Positions 15,472 through 26,053 of a DNA stretch of 64,000 bases are shown here, piece after piece; within the stretch, counting starts at the first letter, position 1; every line of letters begins with the position of its first letter. Origin of the DNA: Campylobacteraceae bacterium (GTDB taxonomy: Bacteria; Campylobacterota; Campylobacteria; Campylobacterales; Sulfurovaceae). The stretch covers positions 1 through 64,000 of the forward strand of contig JALVWQ010000062.1 of NCBI GenBank assembly GCA_027034975.1, given 5' to 3'. A model generated the notes under the pieces. The model did not search any database. It saw only the letters and a program-made list of their open reading frames with translations, and was not told the origin of the DNA. Made by a program: the position numbers and the translations under genes.

Positions 15472-16815
15472 TTAGCCTTTGTAGTCTTCTAAATATTTTG
15501 TATCGTAGTTATTGTTTATAAAGTCTTCGTTTCGCATCATTTTACGATGGAAATCTATAGTAGTTTTTACCCCTGCTACTTCGAACTCATCGAGAGCTCT
15601 TCTCATCTTTGCAATTGCTGCATCTCTATCTTCACCCCAAACAATGAGCTTCCCAATCATTGAGTCGTAGTATGGTGGGATGATATAGTTACAGTAAGCG
15701 TGTGTATCGATTCGAACATCTTTACCACCTGGTGCAATCCATTTTTGAATTTTCCCCGGACTTGGCAAGAAACTTACAGGATCCTCTGCTGTAATTCTAC
15801 ACTCAATCGCGTGCCCTTTAAGGTTTATCTCCTCTTGGCTAGGAAGTGGCTTCCCTTCGGCAACCTCTATCATCAATTTAATAATATCGATACCGCTTAC
15901 CATTTCGCTTACACAGTGCTCCACTTGGAGTCTAGTATTCATCTCCATAAAGTAGAAGTTGTTATATTTATCAACCAAGAACTCATAAGTTCCTGCACCC
16001 TCATACTTTAAGAACTTCGTAGCTCTTACTGCCGCTTCATGAAGCTCTTTTCGTCTCGCATCATCAAGCACAGTTGCCGGTGACTCTTCAATCAACTTTT
16101 GATGGCGTCGTTGCATTGAACAATCACGCTCCCCAATATGAATCGCATTGCCAAAACTATCACCTACAATCTGCACCTCTACATGGCGTGGAGCTTCGAT
16201 AAATTTTTCCATATATAGTGTGCCATCACTAAATGCATTTACAGCTTCACTCTCGCAAGCAAAGAAAGCATTTTCTATATAGCTTTCGTCCTCAACTATA
16301 CGCATACCTCGACCACCACCACCAGCAGCAGCTTTTAAAATTACCGGATAGCCAATCTCTTTTGCTAACGCTTTTGCCTCCTCTGGAGTCTTAACGGCAC
16401 CATCACTCCCAGGGATTGTTGGTACCCCTGCTTCGGCCATAAGCTGTTTTGCTTTTGATTTATCTGCCATCTTCTGCATAACCTCTACAGATGGACCAAT
16501 AAACTTGATATTATGATGCTCACAGATCTCTACAAAATTTTGGTTTTCACTTAAAAATCCATACCCTGGAAAGATTGCATCGCACTCACTTAGTTCTGCT
16601 GCAGCAATAACTGCTGGAATATTTAAATAACTCTCACTACTCTTTGCAGGCCCTATACAAACAGCCGCATCTGCAAACTCTAAATAGGCAGCATCTTTAT
16701 CACCAGTAGAGTAAACAACTACTGCCTCTTTTCCCATCTCTCTAATTGTTCTTATAGCCCTAAGAGCAATCTCGCCCCTATTAGCGATAAGAATTCTCTT
16801 AATCTCTCTTGCCAT
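15472..16815 (-). CDS. accC: Acetyl-CoA carboxylase, biotin carboxylase subunit
   Basis: ATP-dependent carboxylation of the biotin on AccB, the first half-reaction of malonyl-CoA formation for fatty acid synthesis. 447 residues, the usual length. It starts KRILIANRGEIALRAIRT; the ATP-grasp Gly-rich loop is KAAAGGGGRGMRIV, with the catalytic segment EMNTRLQVEHCVSE. One base separates it from accB upstream, the usual accBC operon. The stop codon lies 2 nt past the end of element copy D. Confidence 0.97.
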   Translation of the reverse strand: MAREIKRILIANRGEIALRAIRTIREMGKEAVVVYSTGDKDAAYLEFADAAVCIGPAKSSESYLNIPAVIAAAELSECDAIFPGYGFLSENQNFVEICEHHNIKFIGPSVEVMQKMADKSKAKQLMAEAGVPTIPGSDGAVKTPEEAKALAKEIGYPVILKAAAGGGGRGMRIVEDESYIENAFFACESEAVNAFSDGTLYMEKFIEAPRHVEVQIVGDSFGNAIHIGERDCSMQRRHQKLIEESPATVLDDARRKELHEAAVRATKFLKYEGAGTYEFLVDKYNNFYFMEMNTRLQVEHCVSEMVSGIDIIKLMIEVAEGKPLPSQEEINLKGHAIECRITAEDPVSFLPSPGKIQKWIAPGGKDVRIDTHAYCNYIIPPYYDSMIGKLIVWGEDRDAAIAKMRRALDEFEVAGVKTTIDFHRKMMRNEDFINNNYDTKYLEDYKG

Positions 16816-16816
16816 T

Positions 16817-17281
16817 TTACAGCTTCTCTACTCTAAAGAGTGGCATATCGTACTCTACCGGCTGCCCATCTTTTACTAAAACTTCTATAATTTTACAGTC
16901 ATACTCAGCTTCAAGTTCATTCATAATTTTCATCGCCTCTAAGATACAAAGTGTCTGCCCTTTGCTTACTGTATCACCTTTCTTTACAAATGGTGGAGAG
17001 TCTGGAGATGGAGCCTCATAGAAAGTTCCAACCATTGGAGAGGTGATAAACTCGCCACTTGCTACCTCTACAGTTGCTTCATTTGCTGCTGGTGTAGCTG
17101 CTACTTGTGGAGCACTCTCAACCGCTACAGGAGTAGCCTGAACTATCGGAGCAGTAGTTGCTACAACACCTTCGCTCTCTTTAACCATAGAGATCTCAAA
17201 CTCACCATCTTTTAGGCTTAATTCACCAAGTTTACTTCGACCAAAAACTCTAATTAACTCTTTAACTTCTTCTAAATTCAT
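16817..17281 (-). CDS. accB: Acetyl-CoA carboxylase, biotin carboxyl carrier protein
   Basis: Carries biotin between the biotin carboxylase and the carboxyltransferase. 154 residues: an N-terminal helical part, an Ala/Pro/Val-rich flexible linker (residues about 45-75), and a C-terminal biotinyl domain with the biotinylated Lys in [15 protein letters not shown]. The thumb-containing segment [15 protein letters not shown] marks the AccB type. It is transcribed ahead of accC from the divergent region shared with dcd. Confidence 0.96.
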   Translation of the reverse strand: MNLEEVKELIRVFGRSKLGELSLKDGEFEISMVKESEGVVATTAPIVQATPVAVESAPQVAATPAANEATVEVASGEFITSPMVGTFYEAPSPDSPPFVKKGDTVSKGQTLCILEAMKIMNELEAEYDCKIIEVLVKDGQPVEYDMPLFRVEKL

Positions 17282-17339
17282 CTACTTTTCCCTTTAGCTC
17301 TATAAGTATCTCTACCTATAAAAGTAAAAAATTTTTAGG

Positions 17340-17345
17340 TATAAT
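17340..17345 (+). promoter_or_regulatory. -10 box of the dcd promoter
   Basis: TATAAT 42 nt before the dcd start, within the symmetrical GGTATAATACC. The upstream stretch is A/T-rich with no clear -35, as is usual for sigma-70 promoters in Campylobacterota. The region also has to contain the divergent accB promoter. Confidence 0.6.
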
Positions 17346-17386
17346 ACCATAATTCTTATAAGAACTTCAACGCAAAAAGAGGATGT

Positions 17387-17947
17387 ATGGGTTTAAAATC
17401 AGATAAATGGATACGAGAGATGTCACAAAAGGGGATGATTACACCCTACTGTGAAGATTTAGTAGGCGAAGGTGTTGTAAGCTACGGCTTAAGCAGCTAC
17501 GGCTACGATATTCGCGTCAGTGATGAGTTTAAAATCTTTACCAATATCAATGCAGAAGTGGTAGATCCTAAAGATTTCGACGAAAACAATGTTGTCGATT
17601 TTAAAGGCGATGTCTGCATAGTGCCACCAAACTCTTTTGCACTTGCGAGAACCGTAGAGTATTTCAAGATGCCACCAAATGTGCTTGCAATTTGCCTTGG
17701 CAAAAGCACCTATGCAAGATGCGGCATTATTGTAAATGTTACACCATTCGAGCCAGGATTTGAAGGGCACATAACTATAGAGATAAGTAACACTACTCCA
17801 CTACCGGCAAAAATCTATGCTAACGAAGGAATTGCACAAGTCCTCTTTTTCGAAGGTGATGAACCTTGCGAAACCACTTATGCCGATAGAAAAGGGAAAT
17901 ACCAGAGCCAAAAGGGCATTACACTACCTAGAATATTAAAGAAGTAG
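17387..17947 (+). CDS. dcd: dCTP deaminase
   Basis: Deaminates dCTP to dUTP for thymidylate synthesis. 186 residues, trimeric dUTPase-fold family. Motifs: [33 protein letters not shown] with the catalytic region, [20 protein letters not shown], and the C-terminal [24 protein letters not shown] is 7 nt ahead of the ATG. It appears to be a single gene with its own promoter. Confidence 0.96.
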   Translation: MGLKSDKWIREMSQKGMITPYCEDLVGEGVVSYGLSSYGYDIRVSDEFKIFTNINAEVVDPKDFDENNVVDFKGDVCIVPPNSFALARTVEYFKMPPNVLAICLGKSTYARCGIIVNVTPFEPGFEGHITIEISNTTPLPAKIYANEGIAQVLFFEGDEPCETTYADRKGKYQSQKGITLPRILKK

Positions 17948-17963
17948 TCTGAATTATCAGTGC

Positions 17964-17998
17964 GAGTGTGAGAGTATTTTGCACCCACACTCACACTC
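17964..17998 (+). terminator. Hairpin downstream of dcd
   Basis: A 9-bp perfect stem GAGTGTGAG / CTCACACTC with a loop of 17 nt, starting 16 nt after dcd. A further CTCACAC copy follows. No T-run, so only a weak terminator candidate. Confidence 0.4.
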
Positions 17999-18037
17999 TT
18001 GGACTCACACTTAAAATAAAAATCTAAAATTTTATGC

Positions 18038-18043
18038 TATAAT
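18038..18043 (+). promoter_or_regulatory. -10 box of the Kbp-like gene promoter
   Basis: TATAAT preceded by TGC (extended -10 form), 32 nt before the ATG, with a good Shine-Dalgarno (AGGAGAG) between. This indicates independent transcription of the following gene. Confidence 0.6.
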
Positions 18044-18074
18044 ACACCATAATTCAAAATTTAGGAGAGTATGT

Positions 18075-18536
18075 ATGGGACTGTTTAATTTTTTTAAAGA
18101 TGCTGGTAAGAAACTATTAGGTAGCGGAAACGACGACGAAGCTATCAAAAACGAAATCGAAAGCAGTTTCGAAGGTGAACCAGTACAAGGCTTAACAGTA
18201 AGCGTAGAAGATGGTATTGTAACTCTAGCTGGTGTTGCACAAGATAACGATACAAGAGAAAAGGTAATTCTTATTGCTGGAAATGTAGAGGGTGTAGAGA
18301 GTGTCAATGCAGACCAACTCTTAACTCCAGAGATGATCGAAGCAAGTAACGAACGCGACATTCCAGAGCCAACATTCTACACAATCCAAAAAGGCGATAC
18401 GCTATGGGCAATTGCACAAAACCACTACGGCGACGGTAACAAATACCACGATATTGTAGCTGCAAATCTAGAAGTTATCAAAGACGCAGATAAAATCTAC
18501 CCAGGCCAATCTATTAGGCTTCCAGAGTTAGCATAA
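18075..18536 (+). CDS. kbp: BON-LysM protein, potassium-binding Kbp (YgaU) type
   Basis: A 153-residue cytoplasmic protein with the same layout as E. coli Kbp/YgaU, which binds K+. It has the N-terminal MGLFNFFKDAGKKL, a BON domain (about residues 25-85, VQGLTVSVEDGIVTLAGVA) and a LysM domain (about 98-150, YTIQKGDTLWAIAQNHYGDG ... IYPGQSIRLPE). The near-identical opening residues and the full length support orthology. No signal peptide, in keeping with a cytosolic LysM protein. Confidence 0.9.
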   Translation: MGLFNFFKDAGKKLLGSGNDDEAIKNEIESSFEGEPVQGLTVSVEDGIVTLAGVAQDNDTREKVILIAGNVEGVESVNADQLLTPEMIEASNERDIPEPTFYTIQKGDTLWAIAQNHYGDGNKYHDIVAANLEVIKDADKIYPGQSIRLPELA

Positions 18537-18539
18537 TTA

Positions 18540-18559
18540 AATTCCGCATTTGCGGAATT
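18540..18559 (+). terminator. Hairpin after the Kbp-like gene, abutting a heptad arm
   Basis: AATTCCGC-ATTT-GCGGAATT, starting just after the stop codon and followed directly by a GAAAGCTTAGAGCC heptad arm. Perfect 8-9 bp stem; no T-run. Confidence 0.6.
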
Positions 18560-18560
18560 G

Positions 18561-18596
18561 AAAGCTTAGAGCCAAAGACGAAGAGCCTAGTGCTTC
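18561..18596. repeat. Heptad-arm intergenic element, copy G (single arm)
   Basis: Units AAGCTTA, GAGCCAA, AGACGAA, GAGCCTA, GTGCTTC with the family's 7-nt period, and no core or opposing arm. It lies between convergent genes, unlike all other copies, and follows the hairpin of the Kbp-like gene. Confidence 0.65.
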
Positions 18597-18628
18597 ATCT
18601 TTGTAAACTTCAATACTTCCTTAAATCA

Positions 18629-19420
18629 TCAACAAGCACAAGCAGAACCTATAGAATTGAAAAACATATTTATTAATCCTGTTGCAACTTTAGCTCGATT
18701 AAATATGATATCAGCAATTAACAAAAATACTATAACTAGGTACCCTAAATACCAAAATCCCAAATAGTCGTCATAAATAATAGTATAGAACCAATTTTGT
18801 TTAAAAACATAAAGCCAAGACGCTATAAGGGTAGACAATAACATCAATATTGTCAAAAAATTAAGCTGTATTGATTGTTTTGGCTTAATAAACAATAAAG
18901 ATGAAATTAAAAGCATTGCCATAAAAGAACTTGCCACTGCAATTTGCATATCCTTTATTAGCTTGAATGTTATATTTACATATTTAACTTTAATAAACTC
19001 TTTTAGCTTAGTTATAGAGTATTTTACATTATCTATTTTTACTATCAAAAAAGATTTTATTAGAGCTTTTTTCTGCTTACGACATTCGCACTCTTCTTTA
19101 CTTAATTTTTCCGTAATTAAATTTATCTGTGACAAGAGGTGTTTGTTTAGAAACTCTTTATACTTCTGCAACTTTACACTTTTTTCACTAGATTTATTCT
19201 TAATGAACTTTATCAATCTATTATCATTTAATTTATCAATTTTGGTATGAATCTCTTTTGATATCTGATATTTTATAAACTCTTTAGCACCAGCTCTTAT
19301 AGTATCAGCAGATATGATAGAAACAAAAAATATAGCCCCATATAATAATGTCAAAATTAGTGTAATTGCTTTAAACACTTTAAGAAACATACAATTAAAC
19401 TCAATAAACCTTAAGCTCAT
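18629..19420 (-). CDS. Unknown four-helix membrane protein with charged helical middle
   Basis: Up to 263 residues; family not recognised. A hydrophobic N-terminal segment (about 15-35) is followed by 120 residues of Lys/Glu-rich helix with a Cys triplet motif (ECECRKQKK). Three more transmembrane segments are near 165-180, 190-205 and 223-240. It ends GSACAC. An ATG inside the mqnE 3' end (19420) or one at 19390 could be the start; neither has a strong Shine-Dalgarno. The gene is more A/T- and Lys/Ile-rich than its neighbours, which may point to acquisition. It overlaps mqnE by 20 nt. Confidence 0.65.
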   Translation of the reverse strand: MSLRFIEFNCMFLKVFKAITLILTLLYGAIFFVSIISADTIRAGAKEFIKYQISKEIHTKIDKLNDNRLIKFIKNKSSEKSVKLQKYKEFLNKHLLSQINLITEKLSKEECECRKQKKALIKSFLIVKIDNVKYSITKLKEFIKVKYVNITFKLIKDMQIAVASSFMAMLLISSLLFIKPKQSIQLNFLTILMLLSTLIASWLYVFKQNWFYTIIYDDYLGFWYLGYLVIVFLLIADIIFNRAKVATGLINMFFNSIGSACAC

Positions 19421-20465
19421 TATACAAACTATCCCGCTCTACAGGTATAAAGCCGCTATCTTGGATAAGTCCTACAAACTCATCTAGAGCCATGCCATTA
19501 GCACTTGCGGCACCGGCTGCACTTTGGATCGACTCTTTTTGGATTGTGCCGTCTAAATCGTCACAGCCAAACTCTTGGGCTAGTAGAGCTAGATTGATTG
19601 TCGAGGTCGCCCAGTAGGCTTTGATATGTGGTATATTATCTAAGAAAATTCGAGCAATTGCATAGGTTTTAAGTATCTCTTTTGCAGTTAGAAAATTTTC
19701 TACTTTGAGGTAGTTATTCTCTCGCTGGTAAACGAGCGGAATAAAGGTATTAAAGCCATCTGTTTCATCTTGTAACTCTCGGAGTCTTGCCATATGGTCG
19801 ATTCTATCTTCCCTACTCTCTATATGCCCAAAGAGCATTGTTGCATTCGATTTTCTACCTCGGCTATGCCAAATTTTGTGGATCTCTAGCCACTGCTTAG
19901 AACTTACTTTTCCTTTGCATATCTTATCTCTAACATCTTCGGCAAAAATCTCTGCTCCTCCTCCAGGCATAGAGTCTACACCATGTGCTATCATTAGCTC
20001 TATAATCTCTTCGTAACTTTTGTTATACTCAGTTGCTAAAAAGTGTATCTCTGCCGCAGTTAATGCTTTTACATGAATCTCTGGCAGGGCTTTTTTAACC
20101 TCGCTAAAACTCTGTAGATACCAATCTAAGCCTACTTCTGGGTTGTGAGCAGAGACAATATGCACCTCTTTGGCACCCTTCTCCCAAGCACCCTTAGCGA
20201 TTGCGACGATCTCCTCTACACTCATAGTATAGGGGTTTGGGTTCTTCCTGGTTGCAGAGTAGGCACAAAACTTACATGTATCTTTACATATATTGGTTGG
20301 ATTAATATGCCGATTGATATTAAAGTAACTCTTTTTACCAAACTTCTCCTCTCGGATAGTGCTTGCTAACTCCCCTAACTCTATTAGCTCTAAATTGTAG
20401 AGTCTAAGAGCCTCCTCTTTCGTAACTCTCTCGCGATTTTCTATTTTTTTTATAATATCTTGCAT
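19401..20465 (-). CDS. mqnE: Aminodeoxyfutalosine synthase (radical SAM, menaquinone pathway)
   Basis: Radical SAM enzyme of the futalosine route to menaquinone, joining the enolpyruvyl benzoate unit to S-adenosylmethionine. 354 residues. The cluster motif is CKDTCKFC. MqnE rather than MqnC is indicated by HIVSAHNPEVGLDWYLQSF, DSMPGGGAEIF and the FGCDDLDGTI segment near the C-terminus (MqnC has a different sequence there). Menaquinone is the main respiratory quinone in Campylobacterota. No other mqn gene is in the window. Confidence 0.85.
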   Translation of the reverse strand: MQDIIKKIENRERVTKEEALRLYNLELIELGELASTIREEKFGKKSYFNINRHINPTNICKDTCKFCAYSATRKNPNPYTMSVEEIVAIAKGAWEKGAKEVHIVSAHNPEVGLDWYLQSFSEVKKALPEIHVKALTAAEIHFLATEYNKSYEEIIELMIAHGVDSMPGGGAEIFAEDVRDKICKGKVSSKQWLEIHKIWHSRGRKSNATMLFGHIESREDRIDHMARLRELQDETDGFNTFIPLVYQRENNYLKVENFLTAKEILKTYAIARIFLDNIPHIKAYWATSTINLALLAQEFGCDDLDGTIQKESIQSAAGAASANGMALDEFVGLIQDSGFIPVERDSLYNELKVY

Positions 20466-20491
20466 AACTTCCCAACCTAAAGATTTTGTGC

Positions 20492-20497
20492 TATTAT
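20492..20497 (+). promoter_or_regulatory. -10 box candidate for glnD
   Basis: TATTAT preceded by TGC, 24 nt before the TTG start of glnD, in the short divergent gap shared with mqnE. The closeness leaves a very short leader. Confidence 0.4.
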
Positions 20498-20520
20498 ATC
20501 ACTAAAAACTAGGATTTACT

Positions 20521-22977
20521 TTGAAAGAGTTAAAACTAAAAATCGAAGAGTTACTAGAGAATAATGCACCAGACTTTGAGATTGCAAAACTTATCAGAGA
20601 GGATCTAAAAGAGTACTATGCAACACTCCCAGAAATCTTTAAACAAAGTAGCGGCAAAGATTTTTTAGTCAAGTATACAAGAAAGATCGATAATATCATT
20701 AAACTTATCTACAAAGTAGCTACACGATCTATGTTTGAAGAGTTCTTTCCTACAAAGAATGCAGTTCCATTAACAATTGCAGCACTTGGGAGTTACGGTA
20801 GGGAGCAGCTGAGCCCAAAATCTGATATAGATATTCTCTTTGTCTATAAAGAGCTGCCTGCCTATAACACAAAAACACTTATAGAGAAGATGTTCTATCT
20901 GCTCATAGATACAGGCTTAAAGTTAGGACACAGGGTTCACGAAATTGGCGAGCTAGAAGAGGTTGCAAAAAGTGACATCACCATTAAAACTGCTCTGCTA
21001 GAGTCAAGATTTGTAGATGGTTCCAAATATCTTTGGTTCGATGTCGAAAATGCCTTGCAACACATACGCTATAGTGACCAAAAGGAGTTTATTTTAGCTA
21101 AAATTAAAGAGAGACGAAAGAATAGAGCAAAATACCCCCTTATGATGGAGCCAAATTTAAAAGAGGGAGTTGGTGGTTTTCGAGACGCAAACTTAGTCTA
21201 CTGGATTGGAAAGCTACTCTATAATGTACCAGCGATCAAAGATCTCCCAAGCAATATTGTAGATGAGAAGGATTACAAAAAGTTTAGAATAGCTTTAGAG
21301 TTTCTCTTTAAAGTCAGATCTGCTTTGCATTTAGTTGTAGAAAAAAAGACAGACCAGTTAAGATTAGAGTATATTCCTGAAGTTGCTGCTATGCTAGGAT
21401 ACAAGATGACTCCCAACTCCCATTTAGTTTTTGCTAAAAGAGTTAATAAATCTTTAAGAGTTATATGGCTCTACTCTCGTATATGGATGGATGCCCTTGC
21501 AAGCGATATTGTTCCTATCTACAAAGATTACCTAAAGCCAAAGAGGAGTTTTAAAGACTCAAAAGAGGCTCTTCAGTTTTTAATAGAGCATGGAAATAGA
21601 AAATTCTTCTCGCATCCTAAACTAAATCTAGAGCTCCTCCACACCAAGAGAGAGAAAGACTCAAATGAGTTAAACAACATTATAGTCGATATTTTCAAAG
21701 CAAAATATACAAGTGCAATACTAACGGCCCTTTCAGAGGTAAATAGGCTTGGAATATATATATATCCAATTAAAAAAGTAGAGGCGTGGCCACAGTTTGA
21801 TGGCTACCATAAGTTCCCAGTAGACACACACTTAATTAAGTGCGTTGAGGCACTAGAGGATATTAAAAACCCACTCATTAAAGAGCTCTATAATGCATTA
21901 CCAGAGAGCAAAAGACTCATTTTAAAACTTGCTACTTTTCTGCACGATGCAGGAAAAGGAAGAGCAACAGACCACCACCAAGTTGGTGCAACACTCTTTA
22001 AGCTATACACTAAAAAGCTCGGCTTAAAGAGTAGAGATATCGAACTTGGCTCTAAGCTTATTCTCTACCACAATATGCTCAGTCAAACTGCACAAAAAGA
22101 GGATATCTACAACCCAAATGTTGTCTCTAAATTTACTGCTATTTTCCCTAGCAAATTAGAACTAGATATGATTCTTATCTTAACCTACGCAGATACAAAT
22201 GGTGTTGGCAGTAACATATATAACGAATTTACCGCTAGACTCTTTAAGACACTCTATAACCATGCATTAGAGTATTTAAAACATGAAGAGTTTTTAGATG
22301 AGCTTACAAAAAGAGTAAGAAGGGTAGAGGCTCTCAAACGCTCTGAACAGTTTAAATCTCTACCAAAAAAATTACAAAATAAGATTTTAAGTATAGAGTC
22401 GAATCTCCCATTTATACGATACACCACCGCAAGAATTATTGAAATTGCAAAAAGAGCTGCCCAGATAGAAGAGTATGAGTTTGAAATTACAAATAATAAA
22501 TTTTTAACTATCGAAATTATCAAAAACAGACCTATTGACTTGGGCTACCTACTCTCGAAACTCTCAAATATCAACCTCGTCAATATGGATATTGTGAAGC
22601 TATTTGATAATAAAAAGTACTTTAAAATAGACTTTAGCCAAAAGGTGAGCGAAGATAATATAAAAGAGATTAACCATATAATACACAACTCTTTCTTAGA
22701 GCAAAAAAGAGTAACCTTGCCAAAACCAGATATTAAAAAAGAGGAGATTACAATAGAGTGCGAACATAGTACAAACTATGCACTTATGCGTTTAGAGACA
22801 AAAGACCAAAAGGGGCTTCTTGCATACCTAATGAATATATTTGAAAGGATAGGAGTCGATATCGTATCTTCTAAGATCTTTACGCATAAAAAGAGGGTAA
22901 ACGACCTTTTCTTAATAGAGAAAAATGGAAATTTCTGCGATAATAAAGAGTTTATAGTCGAGCAGTTAGTGAGATGA
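20521..22977 (+). CDS. glnD: [Protein-PII] uridylyltransferase / uridylyl-removing enzyme
   Basis: Nitrogen sensor that uridylylates PII when glutamine is low and removes UMP when it is high. 818 residues, somewhat shorter than the 890 of E. coli. The nucleotidyltransferase motif is GSYGREQLSPKSDIDIL (residues 90-106). An HD phosphohydrolase domain follows (FLHDAGKGRATDHHQ), then C-terminal ACT-type regulatory regions (last one about 755-815, ALMRLETKDQKGLLAYLMNI). The start is TTG with AGGA 8 nt upstream. Its 3' end overlaps the convergent small gene by 12 nt. Confidence 0.93.
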   Translation: MKELKLKIEELLENNAPDFEIAKLIREDLKEYYATLPEIFKQSSGKDFLVKYTRKIDNIIKLIYKVATRSMFEEFFPTKNAVPLTIAALGSYGREQLSPKSDIDILFVYKELPAYNTKTLIEKMFYLLIDTGLKLGHRVHEIGELEEVAKSDITIKTALLESRFVDGSKYLWFDVENALQHIRYSDQKEFILAKIKERRKNRAKYPLMMEPNLKEGVGGFRDANLVYWIGKLLYNVPAIKDLPSNIVDEKDYKKFRIALEFLFKVRSALHLVVEKKTDQLRLEYIPEVAAMLGYKMTPNSHLVFAKRVNKSLRVIWLYSRIWMDALASDIVPIYKDYLKPKRSFKDSKEALQFLIEHGNRKFFSHPKLNLELLHTKREKDSNELNNIIVDIFKAKYTSAILTALSEVNRLGIYIYPIKKVEAWPQFDGYHKFPVDTHLIKCVEALEDIKNPLIKELYNALPESKRLILKLATFLHDAGKGRATDHHQVGATLFKLYTKKLGLKSRDIELGSKLILYHNMLSQTAQKEDIYNPNVVSKFTAIFPSKLELDMILILTYADTNGVGSNIYNEFTARLFKTLYNHALEYLKHEEFLDELTKRVRRVEALKRSEQFKSLPKKLQNKILSIESNLPFIRYTTARIIEIAKRAAQIEEYEFEITNNKFLTIEIIKNRPIDLGYLLSKLSNINLVNMDIVKLFDNKKYFKIDFSQKVSEDNIKEINHIIHNSFLEQKRVTLPKPDIKKEEITIECEHSTNYALMRLETKDQKGLLAYLMNIFERIGVDIVSSKIFTHKKRVNDLFLIEKNGNFCDNKEFIVEQLVR

Positions 22978-23223
22978 TACAATCTCAACAAGCTCTTCTA
23001 GCAACTCTTTTGCCTCATCCTCTTCCATCTCACCAGCTTCAATTTCGATAAGAATCTCTCTGCACTCTCTATGCATCTCTTGAAGCTCCTCTAACTCCTC
23101 TTTTTCACTTAAAGAGACAGTTTTTTCCTTCTCAATTGTTTGAAAAATAGAGTCAATAACGCTCTCTAAATCTGGAATAATCTCGTTCTCTAAAAGTGCT
23201 TTTAGCTTTGTTATGCTACTCAT
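22966..23223 (-). CDS. Small acidic coiled-coil protein, unknown function
   Basis: An 85-residue, strongly acidic, all-helical protein (LEELQEMHRECREILIEIEAGEMEEDEAKELLEELVEI). The start at 23223 is preferred because AAGGAT lies just upstream; an earlier in-frame codon has no such site. The length and Glu/Leu pattern suggest a coiled coil. I do not recognise a family. It overlaps the end of glnD tail-to-tail. Confidence 0.65.
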   Translation of the reverse strand: MSSITKLKALLENEIIPDLESVIDSIFQTIEKEKTVSLSEKEELEELQEMHRECREILIEIEAGEMEEDEAKELLEELVEIVSSH

Positions 23224-23312
23224 TGTTATCCTTAAATAGGGATTTTGGTAAAATTGGAAAGATTGTATCATAATAAAATGTCAAAAATAGGGGATTTTTT
23301 CTATTTTAGACA

Positions 23313-23331
23313 CTACCCTTTAAAAGGGTAG
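23313..23331 (-). terminator. Hairpin downstream of mrp
   Basis: CTACCCTTT-A-AAAGGGTAG, a perfect 9-bp stem 22 nt beyond the mrp stop. A second, AT-rich inverted repeat (AAAATAG/CTATTTT) lies just beyond. No strong T-run directly after the stem. Confidence 0.45.
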
Positions 23332-23352
23332 AAAAGTAGGGAGTAGAAAAAT

Positions 23353-24468
23353 CTATTTTACTGAACAAGCAGAAACACCAGGAGGTGTTGTAGGCTGGAT
23401 TGCTGCATTATCTGCCCCACCCTCTTCGTTCACTTTTTCCATAAAGCTCCAGATTTTACTAGCTGCTTCTTGGAAGCGTTTTGCAGTTTCGCTATCTGGC
23501 ATATTATAAGTTACAGGTTTTCCTGTATCGCCACCTTTTCTTACATCTGGCTCTATTGGGATTCTAGCAATTAGCTCTGTATTAAACTCATCTGCTACCT
23601 TTTGGCTTGTACCCATACCAAAAATATCATACTCTTTGCCATCACTCGGGCAGATAAATCCACTCATATTCTCAACAATTCCAGCTGTTGGGATATGCAG
23701 TTTCTTAAACATGTCAAGGCTTCTTCTGCTATCATCAAGGCTTACCTCTTGTGGTGTCGTTACAGTAACACCAGCGGTAACTGGTACAGATTGAGCTAGA
23801 GTTAACTGAGCATCACCTGTTCCTGGAGGCATATCGATAACTAATACATCTAAATCGCTCCACATAATATCGCGTAAGAACTGCTCGATTGCCTTCATAA
23901 CCATAGAGCCACGCCAAATTACAGATTGTCCCTCTTCCATAAGGCTACCCATAGACATAACCTCAACACCCATGGCTTTAATTGGAAGTACTTTATTGCC
24001 AACAACTTCTGGTTTTTGCCCCTCTATTCCCATCATTCTAGGGATATTTGGCCCATAGATATCGGCATCAAGCAGTCCAACTTTTTTGCCCTGCATTGCA
24101 AGAGCTACTGCTAAGTTTACAGATGTTGTCGATTTACCAACACCACCTTTACCTGAGCTAATCATTAAAAAGTTTTTCACCTGCGGTGCAATATTTTTAC
24201 CTGTCATAGAATTACTTCGCTCAACCGGAGCTTTTGGTGCATTTATATCGATATAGATATCTTTAAAACCTAGCTTTTTAAGCTCTGTCTCTGCATCTTG
24301 GATAATCTGCTTTTTAACTTCCTCGGCACTAGAAGTAATATCTACTACAACTCTTACTTTATCACCATCTACTACTACATCTTTTACAAAACCAAAATCG
24401 ACAATCGATTTTGTAAACCCTGGATAGATAACATTTTTCAGTGCATCTAATACTTGTTCTTTATTCAA
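23353..24468 (-). CDS. mrp: Mrp/ApbC (NBP35-family) iron-sulfur carrier ATPase
   Basis: P-loop ATPase that binds and transfers Fe-S clusters. 371 residues: an N-terminal MIP18/DUF59 domain (residues 1-80, DALKNVIYPGFTKSIVDFGF) and the deviant Walker A SSGKGGVGKSTTSVN. A typical Mrp continues with a CxxC in the segment after ENMSGF; here it reads ICPSDG, so only the first Cys is present. The C-terminal tail is extended and has another Cys (PPGVSACSVK). The start is TTG with AAGGAGAG upstream. It is followed on the opposite strand order by thiC 16 nt upstream. Confidence 0.92.
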   Translation of the reverse strand: MNKEQVLDALKNVIYPGFTKSIVDFGFVKDVVVDGDKVRVVVDITSSAEEVKKQIIQDAETELKKLGFKDIYIDINAPKAPVERSNSMTGKNIAPQVKNFLMISSGKGGVGKSTTSVNLAVALAMQGKKVGLLDADIYGPNIPRMMGIEGQKPEVVGNKVLPIKAMGVEVMSMGSLMEEGQSVIWRGSMVMKAIEQFLRDIMWSDLDVLVIDMPPGTGDAQLTLAQSVPVTAGVTVTTPQEVSLDDSRRSLDMFKKLHIPTAGIVENMSGFICPSDGKEYDIFGMGTSQKVADEFNTELIARIPIEPDVRKGGDTGKPVTYNMPDSETAKRFQEAASKIWSFMEKVNEEGGADNAAIQPTTPPGVSACSVK

Positions 24469-24484
24469 TTTAACTCTCCTTCAT

Positions 24485-26017
<1,533 letters not shown>

Positions 26018-26053
26018 CTAAAATTACACAGTTATTTTAAATAAAGGGGAGAA

